From contig JAOAAU010000009.1 of assembly GCA_026418695.1 (NCBI GenBank), positions 62,001 to 126,000 on the forward strand: a stretch of DNA of 64,000 bases. The letters are read 5' to 3'. Both the position numbers and the translations under genes were made by a program. The notes below the pieces were generated by a model. The model had not been told where the DNA came from, did not search any database, and saw only the letters and a program-made list of their open reading frames with translations. Source of the stretch: Clostridia bacterium. Its GTDB lineage: Bacteria; Bacillota; Clostridia; Acetivibrionales; JAFADI01. Position 1 is the stretch's first letter; each line of letters opens with the position of its first letter. Positions 53,958 through 61,907 of this stretch are shown in pieces.

Positions 53958-55349
53958 ATGAGCATACCGCGTATCGTCATTGCGGGCACAAACAGCGGAT
54001 GCGGGAAGACGACGGTAACTACAGGGGTTCTTGCCGCATTGATTAAAAGAGGATATAAGGTGCAGCCTTTCAAGGTAGGACCTGATTATATTGATCCGAT
54101 GTTCCACACCTTTGTGACAGGATGTGATTCCAGGAACCTGGACAGCTGGATGCTGAGAGAGGAAATCATTCCCTATCTGTTCAAGAAAAATGCGATCGGT
54201 AAGGATATTGCGGTGATTGAAGGGGTGATGGGAATTTTCGACGGGTATAGGGGCTATTCTCAGGATGGAAGCACCGCGCACGTCTCAAAACTGATTCAAT
54301 CTCCTGTCGTCCTTTTGGTAAACGGAGAAGGGCTCTCACTAAGCGCAGCGGCTCTTGTAAATGGGTTCCGGGATTTTGACCGGGAAGTTCGTTTGAAAGG
54401 AATCATCATTAATAATATAAAATCGGAAGCACACTATGGATTGCTGAAAGAAATTATTGAGGAAAAAACCGGGCTTAGGGTTTTGGGATACCTGCCGAAG
54501 ATGCCGGATATTACGATTTCCAGCAGACACCTGGGCCTTCTGCAAAGCAGTGAAGTGGCAAACCTTCGTGAAAAAATCAGTCTTCTTGCGGATCAGGTGG
54601 AGAAGACCATCGATCTGGAGTTGCTCGTTAAAATCGCCAGGGAAGCGGAGATGCTGCAGGATGACTTTATTGGCTTTAATGTTGCTCGCAGAAATGTAAG
54701 CCCGAAAATTGCAGTTGCAAGAGACAAGGCCTTTAGCTTTTATTATAAAGACAATCTGGAATTATTGGAACTGCTGGGGGCTGAACTGGTAAACTTCAGC
54801 CCTCTGGAGGATGAAAAGCTGCCTGGAGGAACAGATGGCCTTTATATCGGCGGCGGATATCCGGAGGTTTGGGCAAGGGAACTCCAGAATAATGTTGATA
54901 TAAAAAATCAGATCAGAGGACAAATTGAGAATGGGTTACCGGCTTATGCAGAATGCGGCGGTTTGATGTATCTGTCTCAAAGTATTAAGACCGGAGAAGG
55001 TGAATCCTACGAGATGGTTGGAGTAGTTCCCGGAAAAAGTGAGATGACGGCTTCACTACAAAGATTTGGCTATGTAGAGGTTGAAGTGACCAGTGACAAT
55101 ATACTGGCAAAGAAGGGCTATCGGATTCGTGCTCATGAATTCCACTATTCCAATACCGTCGTAGACTGGAATACAATGAGTACTTACAAGGTGATCAAAA
55201 AGAAAAGAGGCAAGGAGGATGTGACCTGGCAGTGCGGGTTTAAAGTAGGAAATCTGCTGGCAGGGTATCCTCATTTGCACTTCTGGAGTAATACCGGGTT
55301 TGCTGAACGGTTTGTGAACCAGTGCATACAGCATAAGGTGGGTAAATGA
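53958..55349 (+). CDS. cbiA: Cobyrinate a,c-diamide synthase
   Basis: A 463-residue ATP- and glutamine-dependent amidotransferase that amidates the a and c side chains of cobyrinate (also called CobB). P-loop GTNSGCGKTT, VGPDYIDPMFH and EGVMGIFDG are in the synthetase half; the glutaminase half has GGGYPE, the nucleophile Cys in AYAECGGLMYL and RAHEFHYS. It heads a compact run cbiA-cobQ-cbiB. It acts in the anaerobic or shared lower corrin pathway. Confidence 0.95.
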   Translation: MSIPRIVIAGTNSGCGKTTVTTGVLAALIKRGYKVQPFKVGPDYIDPMFHTFVTGCDSRNLDSWMLREEIIPYLFKKNAIGKDIAVIEGVMGIFDGYRGYSQDGSTAHVSKLIQSPVVLLVNGEGLSLSAAALVNGFRDFDREVRLKGIIINNIKSEAHYGLLKEIIEEKTGLRVLGYLPKMPDITISSRHLGLLQSSEVANLREKISLLADQVEKTIDLELLVKIAREAEMLQDDFIGFNVARRNVSPKIAVARDKAFSFYYKDNLELLELLGAELVNFSPLEDEKLPGGTDGLYIGGGYPEVWARELQNNVDIKNQIRGQIENGLPAYAECGGLMYLSQSIKTGEGESYEMVGVVPGKSEMTASLQRFGYVEVEVTSDNILAKKGYRIRAHEFHYSNTVVDWNTMSTYKVIKKKRGKEDVTWQCGFKVGNLLAGYPHLHFWSNTGFAERFVNQCIQHKVGK

Positions 55350-55369
55350 TACTGATTGGAGTTGTAGAA

Positions 55370-56944
55370 ATGAAAGAGCGAAAGCAAAACACTAACATAG
55401 ATAAAAAAGCAAAATGCATCATGGTTCAGGGAACCGCGTCTTCCGTCGGGAAAAGCCTGATCACTGCTGGATTGTGCAGGATATTCAAACAGGACGGATA
55501 CAGAGTTGCCCCCTTTAAGTCCCAGAACATGGCATTGAATTCCTTTATCACCACAGAAGGAAAAGAAATGGGACGAGCCCAGGTAGTGCAGGCGGAAGCA
55601 GCTGGAATCGAGCCGTCCGTCGAAATGAACCCTGTTCTCCTAAAACCAACGACGGATAAAAAAGCCCAGGTAATTATCAAGGGCGAGGTTTATAAAAACA
55701 TGTCGGCGGTGGAATATCACAACTTCAAACCCCAGCTCGCGGAGATGGTCAAGGAGGTCTATGAAGGTCTTGCAAATAAGAATGAAATTATTGTGATTGA
55801 GGGGGCAGGAAGCCCAGCAGAAATCAATCTTAGGGAGAATGACATAGTGAATATGGGCATGGCGGAACTCGCCGATGCGCCAGTAATTTTGGTTGGCGAT
55901 ATCGATAAGGGCGGGGTTTTTGCATCTCTTGCGGGAACCATGCTGCTGTTAACAGAAGCGGAGAAAGCAAGAGTTAAAGGTGTTGTGATCAATAAATTCC
56001 GCGGGGATACAGAAATATTAAAACCAGGTCTGAAAATGCTGGAAGATATCATAAAGGTGCCTGTTTTAGGTGTTTTGCCTTACACGAAGCTGAATATAGA
56101 AGATGAAGACAGTCTTGCTGAACGATTTTCCAGCAAGGGAACAAAGGAAGAAGGTAAAATTGATGTAGCGGTGGTAAAGCTTCCCCATATTTCAAATTTT
56201 ACTGATTTCAATGCCCTTGAAAACATACAGGATGTTCAGGTGCGATACGTTTCCGATGCCAAGGCTGTCGGACAGCCTGACCTGATCATTTTACCGGGAT
56301 CCAAGAATACGATTGAAGACCTGCTCTTTGTAAGAAAAACCGGAATCGAAGCCGAAATCATGAAACTGCATCGCGAAGGTACGATGATATTCGGTGTTTG
56401 CGGAGGATATCAGATGCTTGGGAATGAAATCTGCGATCCGCATCATACCGAATCCAGCTTGGGGAGTATACAAGGTATAGGTCTTTTAAACACAAAAACA
56501 GTTTTCAGGCCCCACAAGGTAACAACACAGGTGGCGGCAAAAATCTGCGATGACTCCGGATTGATGCAGGGACTGAAGAATACGATTTTAAACGGCTATG
56601 AAATCCATATGGGAGAAACCGAATTTGGAGAAGGCTGTATTCCATATCTTGTGATTCAAAGTGTTCTCGGGAATAAACGCCAAAGCATTGATGGCGTTCG
56701 AAACAAAAAGGCTGATGTTTTCGGAAGCTATATTCATGGTATTTTTGACAATATGGAATTTACAGCCGGCCTCATGAATAATCTGAGAAGAAAAAAGGGC
56801 CTTGAAGAGAAGACAGAAAGTTATCAGAGTTTTAAGGAATTCAAAGAAGCTCAGTATGACCAATTGGCGGAGATGCTCAGAAGTCATCTGGATATGCAGA
56901 AAATCTATGAGATACTGGAATTTCAGCGTGAAAAAAGATATTGA
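55370..56944 (+). CDS. cobQ: Cobyric acid synthase
   Basis: A 524-residue amidotransferase that amidates positions b, d, e and g of adenosylcobyrinate a,c-diamide. ATG 55370 has GGAG 8 bp upstream; the ATG at 55346 overlaps the cbiA stop as ATGA and is the alternative start, giving 532 residues. Motifs: P-loop GTASSVGKS, FKSQNMALNSF, EGAGSPAEINLRENDIVNMGMA, glutaminase Cys in FGVCGGYQMLG and the late His in GSYIHGIFDN. It is translated right after cbiA. Confidence 0.95.
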   Translation: MKERKQNTNIDKKAKCIMVQGTASSVGKSLITAGLCRIFKQDGYRVAPFKSQNMALNSFITTEGKEMGRAQVVQAEAAGIEPSVEMNPVLLKPTTDKKAQVIIKGEVYKNMSAVEYHNFKPQLAEMVKEVYEGLANKNEIIVIEGAGSPAEINLRENDIVNMGMAELADAPVILVGDIDKGGVFASLAGTMLLLTEAEKARVKGVVINKFRGDTEILKPGLKMLEDIIKVPVLGVLPYTKLNIEDEDSLAERFSSKGTKEEGKIDVAVVKLPHISNFTDFNALENIQDVQVRYVSDAKAVGQPDLIILPGSKNTIEDLLFVRKTGIEAEIMKLHREGTMIFGVCGGYQMLGNEICDPHHTESSLGSIQGIGLLNTKTVFRPHKVTTQVAAKICDDSGLMQGLKNTILNGYEIHMGETEFGEGCIPYLVIQSVLGNKRQSIDGVRNKKADVFGSYIHGIFDNMEFTAGLMNNLRRKKGLEEKTESYQSFKEFKEAQYDQLAEMLRSHLDMQKIYEILEFQREKRY

Positions 56945-57026
56945 CCTTAAATAGATAAAAGCCATCAACCAAAAATATACCTGTGTCTATCTCTAACATA
57001 TAAGGAAAACTCGGAGGAACTTCATT

Positions 57027-58046
57027 TTGAATTTGAGTATTTTGTTCTTCGATATATTAATAGCATATATTCTGGATTTGCTCCTTGGAGATCCATACTG
57101 GCTTCCTCATCCAGTCAGCTTTATTGGCTCAATGATTCAAAAGACCGAGAAGGTTTTACGCAAGTTTATCCAGGGTTCCAAATCAGAAAATAAGGCAAGA
57201 CAGGAATTCATCGCCGGAATATTGCTTATGGTAATTGTTGTTTTTGCCAGCTTCGGTTTAGTATATCTCATTTTATACCTTGCCCGTTTGCTGCATCCGA
57301 TTGCATTTCATGCCCTCAATATCTATTTTATCTATTCAGCTATCGCATCGAAATGCCTTGCAGTAGAAGCAAAAAAAGTTCTGTATGCGCTTAAAAAAGA
57401 TGGACTGGCGGAAGCAAGAAAAAAGCTTGCGATGCTGGTGGGCAGGCAGACTGAGAATCTGAGTGAGGAAGAAGTCGTTCGGGGAACTGTAGAAACTGTT
57501 GCTGAAAATACTGTAGACGGGATTATTTCTCCATTATTCTTTGTTTTTATAGGCTCAATCTTCGGTATCGGCGCACCTTTTGCATACGCTTTTAAGGCAA
57601 TCAGCACGTTGGATTCCATGGTTGGTTACATGAATGAAAGGTATCTCTATTTCGGAAGGGCATCGGCAAAGACCGATGACGCTGCCAATTATCTGCCGGC
57701 CAGGTTATCCGGGATCATTATCCCTTTGGCGGCAAAGCTGTCGGGTAAAAGCTTTCTGCAAAGCTTTAGGACCATGAGACGGGATCGGAGGAATCATAAG
57801 AGCCCTAATTGTGCCTATCCCGAGGCGGCTGTGGCGGGAGCACTGGGAGTGAGGTTGGGCGGAGCCAATGTGTATTTTGGACAGGTCGTCGAGAAGCCGA
57901 CGATCGGTGACCCGCTCAAAAATCTTGAACCGAAGGATATTGAGGATACGATTAAAATTATGTATGTTGCATCGTTTCTTGCAGCTGCTTTTGGAAGTAT
58001 GTTTTTTCTCGCGGCAGCAAGAGTTTTATTCTATGTAAGGGGTTAA
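57027..58046 (+). CDS. cbiB: Adenosylcobinamide-phosphate synthase
   Basis: A 339-residue polytopic protein of the CbiB/CobD family that attaches aminopropanol (phosphate) to adenosylcobyrate. Start TTG 57027 follows CGGAGGAA by 7 bp. Motifs: LLGDPYWLPHPVSFIGSMI near the N-terminus, ENTVDGIISPLFF, STLDSMVGYMNERY and SPNCAYPEAAVAGALGVRLGG. It follows cobQ. The gene for the usual partner CobD-type decarboxylase is not here. Confidence 0.95.
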   Translation: MNLSILFFDILIAYILDLLLGDPYWLPHPVSFIGSMIQKTEKVLRKFIQGSKSENKARQEFIAGILLMVIVVFASFGLVYLILYLARLLHPIAFHALNIYFIYSAIASKCLAVEAKKVLYALKKDGLAEARKKLAMLVGRQTENLSEEEVVRGTVETVAENTVDGIISPLFFVFIGSIFGIGAPFAYAFKAISTLDSMVGYMNERYLYFGRASAKTDDAANYLPARLSGIIIPLAAKLSGKSFLQSFRTMRRDRRNHKSPNCAYPEAAVAGALGVRLGGANVYFGQVVEKPTIGDPLKNLEPKDIEDTIKIMYVASFLAAAFGSMFFLAAARVLFYVRG

Positions 58047-58052
58047 AAAATC

Positions 58053-59027
58053 ATGAAGCATGTTGCCTTGCTTTTTTATGTGATTTCTTTAATGACCGGG
58101 ATCGGGTTGATGACGGTTGCTGGGATTTACTATTTAAAAACAAAGTCCTCCAATGTGAAATATTTAATCTATGGGGAATTGTTTTTTACTTTTTATCTTT
58201 TCATAGACATCACGAGTTTTTATAGTGAAGTGATACAGACTTTCTTTATACCCGTAGTGATACTGTGTATAAGTGGATTTTTGGTTGCGAGTGCAGGGGC
58301 TGTGTACTACCTGATGCTCCTTGCTTATGGATTGATTGGAAATGAACTTTCAAAAACAAAAAGAAGAAATTATTTAATGATCACATTCAGTATTTTGGCG
58401 ATTTTCCTAACTACGGTATTACTGCTATATAAATTTAGATGGATCGGTTTTGGTTTGTTTGGTCATACCATTACTACTTATGCAAGTACTTTTTCAGCAG
58501 TGGGTGGAATGCATATCATTTTCATACTTGCTTCCAACCGCAAAAGAATACCTGTAAAGGCAAGAAAAGCAGTTATCGGCTGCTTGCTTGTACTGTTTGT
58601 TTGTCTTCCGGTTGCTGTCCTGTTGAATATTATTGAATATAAGGTGGATATTGAGTTTCCAACTGCCTTTTCACCAATTATATACTTTTTCATGAATGCC
58701 ATTATGCTGCTTTATGCTCGAAAACACTATATATACCAAATGACAAAGGCAGTTGATGATACGGCGGATCCTGTTCAACCCGATTTTTCAGAATTGTCAA
58801 AAAGCTTCGGCTTGACGGATAGAGAATACCAAATAGCGCTCCTGGTGATTGAGGGCTGCAATAATAAGGAAATAGGGGAGAAGCTTTTTATATCCCCCCA
58901 TACGGTGAGAAATCATGTCTATAATATGTATAAAAAAATCGGAGTCAAGAACCGAATTGAATTGATACAAATCGTCAACCCGATCAGAAGTTCATCCATA
59001 ATAGAAAACTCGTCGAATAGTATTTAG
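58053..59027 (+). CDS. Membrane-embedded LuxR-type transcriptional regulator
   Basis: A 324-residue protein with about seven hydrophobic helices (residues 1-225, for example VALLFYVISLMTGIGLMTVAG) and a C-terminal LuxR/NarL helix-turn-helix (about 255-315; LTDREYQIALLVIEGCNNKEIG, FISPHTVRNHVYNMYKKIG). There is no receiver domain, so it acts as a one-component sensor-regulator in the membrane. It lies 7 bp after cbiB and 165 bp before an ABC permease gene. Two matched dyads between the genes could be its binding sites (inference). The ligand is unknown. Confidence 0.85.
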   Translation: MKHVALLFYVISLMTGIGLMTVAGIYYLKTKSSNVKYLIYGELFFTFYLFIDITSFYSEVIQTFFIPVVILCISGFLVASAGAVYYLMLLAYGLIGNELSKTKRRNYLMITFSILAIFLTTVLLLYKFRWIGFGLFGHTITTYASTFSAVGGMHIIFILASNRKRIPVKARKAVIGCLLVLFVCLPVAVLLNIIEYKVDIEFPTAFSPIIYFFMNAIMLLYARKHYIYQMTKAVDDTADPVQPDFSELSKSFGLTDREYQIALLVIEGCNNKEIGEKLFISPHTVRNHVYNMYKKIGVKNRIELIQIVNPIRSSSIIENSSNSI

Positions 59028-59057
59028 AATTTTTCTTATTGAAGCTTTTAAAAGTGA

Positions 59058-59112
59058 CTAGTACTAAACTACTAGAAAGCGCCTGAAACAGCAAATTAGT
59101 ATGGTTTTACTA
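59058..59112. promoter_or_regulatory. Two matched TAGTA-N6-TACTA dyads
   Basis: TAGTA (59059-59063) and TACTA (59070-59074) enclose CTAAAC; TAGTA (59097-59101) and TACTA (59108-59112) enclose TGGTTT. Dyad centres are 38 bp apart and lie near -81 and -43 of the predicted start, the second abutting the -35. Arms and spacing are those of NarL/LuxR-type sites. The first dyad extends to CTAGTA/TACTAG. Confidence 0.6.
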
Positions 59113-59141
59113 TTGTGAACAGGCGGCTTCCCTGCTATACT
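59113..59141 (+). promoter_or_regulatory. Promoter of the FtsX-type permease operon
   Basis: TTGTGA (59113-59118), 17-bp spacer and TATACT (59136-59141) preceded by TGC (extended -10). Confidence 0.7.
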
Positions 59142-59191
59142 TCATGATGTTACCATCACCTGGTAATCATTTTGAAGTAATGAGGGGTACC

Positions 59192-61714
59192 ATGTCCATC
59201 ATATTAAAATTCGTTATAAAAAATATAAAAGAAAAGAAGCTTCGAACCTTCCTTATCATTTTTTCAATCACAGTTTCCACGATGCTTTTCCTTGCTGCCA
59301 TGGCAGCATCCGATAATTTAGGAAGGCTTGCTAAAGAACGGGCAAAAGCATATGTAGGGATGGCGGAAATCATAGTATATGCGAATGATGAATCGCCTTC
59401 CGACTTTTTTATGTCTGAAGGAGCGTATACGTTTAAAGATCAAATGGAGTTTATATCAGAAGCCTTCCTTACCCGTGGAAACTTTAAATTCCGAAATGGA
59501 AAGGATATTGAGACGATCGGCTTTGAACTGGCTGGCCTGGATGGAATTGATCCGGATACGCTGAAGCGTACCGGCAGGATCAAAATTGCCGAGCAAAATA
59601 ATCTGTATCCTTTTGAAGGAAACAAGCTGATTATGGGCAAATTCCTTGCAGAGAAATATAAGGTCAAGGTAGGGCAAAAAATCGATTTGTTTATTGAGGG
59701 GTCAAAACACAGCTTTTCTGTAGCCGGGATTGCACAAAAAGAAGGGATATATTTGGAGGATGGTATCTCCAACAGAATCACTGTACCCATTCGGACCTTG
59801 CAAGGGATTTACGGATTAAGAGGGAAAATAACCCATTTGCTAATCAAACCAAAAAATCTTGAGAAAAAGCAGTATTGGATAGAAGAACTGTCAAAAGTTT
59901 ATTCAGGGTATGTTGTTGAAGAAGCGATCAGTGAACAGGATATCAAGGACGCGGTTCAAGGAGCTACAGTGCCTCTGATTCTGGCTTTGGTTCTGGTTTT
60001 GCTGATCAGTGTGTTCATCATCTATGTATCCTTTAAGGTGATCATGGCTGAACGGCTGCCGATGATCGGTACCTTCCGAAGTATTGGCGCAGCCCGGTGG
60101 ACTACGGATTTCGTCATGTTTGCAGAAAGTCTGGCCTATGGCTTTCTTGGAGGGATCACCGGATGTATCTTAGGGTCAGCCATGGTTTTTTTGATTGTCG
60201 GTATGCTTACGAACGACAAAAGCAAGGGCACCGGAACAGAATTCGCTGTTGCAATTCATCCGGGGTATATTATTACTGCTTTTCTGCTGGCCATTGTTTT
60301 ATCGCTGATTAGCTCTGCAGTACCAATCCTCAGAGCATCCAAAATCCCTGTTAAGGATATCGTCCTTAACAAAATTGAAAAGGTTAAAAAGAATAGACTT
60401 TGGAAGCCGGTGATTGGAATAATCCTGCTGATCTTCTATTTCATTGCACCTCAGGCAGTTTCGAATGAACTTGCTCTTCCTGTAGATTTGTTGTGTATTG
60501 TTTTCGTATCTGTTTCCATGGTTACCTTTATCCCCTGGTTAACACTAGGAATGGTAAAGGTGTTTGAAAATTTGTATGTGTTCATTTTCGGCAACATTGG
60601 AATGTTGGCAGCGAAAAACCTGCGCGAAAACAAAAGTATTCTTACCAATATTGTTTTGCTTGCAATGGGGATTGGAGCATTGCTGATGATATTTACAGTA
60701 AGTTTTACGGCTTTTGAGAAGATTTCCGGAACCTATAAGGATATGAATTTTGAAATCATGATTACCAACATTTACAAAGCGGATCGAGGCGATATGGGGC
60801 AAATCGCTGCGATGGAGGGAATCCAGGAAGTCTATGGACTGCTTTCGGCAGAACATGTAGAGATTGTTGGCAGCAAGAAGCAGATTGCGGAAATCATGGG
60901 GGTGGATAGAAATATGTTTCCCCGGTATTTTCAGATGCACTGCCGGGGGGATGAACAGGAACTCTTTGAAGAGCTGGAGAACGGAAGAAATATCATTCTC
61001 CCGAGTACCTTGGAAAAGATATTGAGAGTCAAAAAAGGGGACTTTATCAAGCTGCAGACGGAACAGGGAAAGCGGGAATACAAAATCATCGGTTTTTTGA
61101 ATTCAACCTGGCAGGATGGGCGGTTAGCCCTGATGGCTGAGAAATATGTCAAGATGGATTTCGAGCAGAAGTATTTCAACAGTATCCTGGTGAAGACAAG
61201 CAAAAAACCGGAGGACATTTTAAAGGTACTGAAAAAGCGATTCCAAACAAGAAATTTTTATGGACATACAAAGCAGGATTTTGAGGACGAGGACAACAAG
61301 GAATTCGGTCCTGTACTCTCGCTGATGAAAGGCTTTTCCTTGATGGCCATGCTGATTGGTGTGTTTGGAGTTTTGAATAATTTTGCGATCAGTTTTATTG
61401 AGAGGAAACGTTCTATTGCGATGATGCGTTCCGTAGGACTTGGAAAAAACCAAACCGTCTGTATGATTTTCATTGAAGCGCTTACCATAGGAATGATCGG
61501 AGGGATCATCGGTATGATGATAGGAGTGCTTTCAGCCAGGCTGATACCCTACGTTTTGCTGGCAATCAACCTGCCGGATCTGGAAATGAGTTATTCACCG
61601 CTGATGTTTGCTGAGTTTATTCTTTCCGGGATCCTTGTCACAGTGATTGCATCCATCAGCCCGGCATTAAAATCCTCAAGACTGAATTTGATTGATGCAA
61701 TCAAATATGAATAA
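59192..61714 (+). CDS. FtsX-like ABC transporter permease
   Basis: An 840-residue permease of the MacB/FtsX type. ATG 59192 follows GAGGGG; the in-frame ATG at 59144 lacks a ribosome site. An N-terminal helix (about 20-40) is followed by a large extracytoplasmic domain, then a three-helix FtsX bundle, a second helix group and a further FtsX bundle at the C-terminus (residues ~720-840). Typical motifs are ERLPMIGTFRSIGA and ERKRSIAMMRSVGLG. No ATPase gene is in the window next to it. It may export lipid or peptide or transduce a signal. Confidence 0.88.
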   Translation: MSIILKFVIKNIKEKKLRTFLIIFSITVSTMLFLAAMAASDNLGRLAKERAKAYVGMAEIIVYANDESPSDFFMSEGAYTFKDQMEFISEAFLTRGNFKFRNGKDIETIGFELAGLDGIDPDTLKRTGRIKIAEQNNLYPFEGNKLIMGKFLAEKYKVKVGQKIDLFIEGSKHSFSVAGIAQKEGIYLEDGISNRITVPIRTLQGIYGLRGKITHLLIKPKNLEKKQYWIEELSKVYSGYVVEEAISEQDIKDAVQGATVPLILALVLVLLISVFIIYVSFKVIMAERLPMIGTFRSIGAARWTTDFVMFAESLAYGFLGGITGCILGSAMVFLIVGMLTNDKSKGTGTEFAVAIHPGYIITAFLLAIVLSLISSAVPILRASKIPVKDIVLNKIEKVKKNRLWKPVIGIILLIFYFIAPQAVSNELALPVDLLCIVFVSVSMVTFIPWLTLGMVKVFENLYVFIFGNIGMLAAKNLRENKSILTNIVLLAMGIGALLMIFTVSFTAFEKISGTYKDMNFEIMITNIYKADRGDMGQIAAMEGIQEVYGLLSAEHVEIVGSKKQIAEIMGVDRNMFPRYFQMHCRGDEQELFEELENGRNIILPSTLEKILRVKKGDFIKLQTEQGKREYKIIGFLNSTWQDGRLALMAEKYVKMDFEQKYFNSILVKTSKKPEDILKVLKKRFQTRNFYGHTKQDFEDEDNKEFGPVLSLMKGFSLMAMLIGVFGVLNNFAISFIERKRSIAMMRSVGLGKNQTVCMIFIEALTIGMIGGIIGMMIGVLSARLIPYVLLAINLPDLEMSYSPLMFAEFILSGILVTVIASISPALKSSRLNLIDAIKYE

Positions 61715-61907
61715 AAAACCGAATATTTTTGAAGGATTTTTTCAAACTTATCCGTCTATAGAGATAGGAGGATTTGTTAAAAAATGAATATTCATGGATG
61801 AAAGAATGGGATGGTTTTGTTAAATTTTTAATAATATTCAGACAATGTTCCAAAGACACCCGTATATTTTCATAAAGAGATGAAAAATTTTACATTGAGG
61901 TGTGGCT

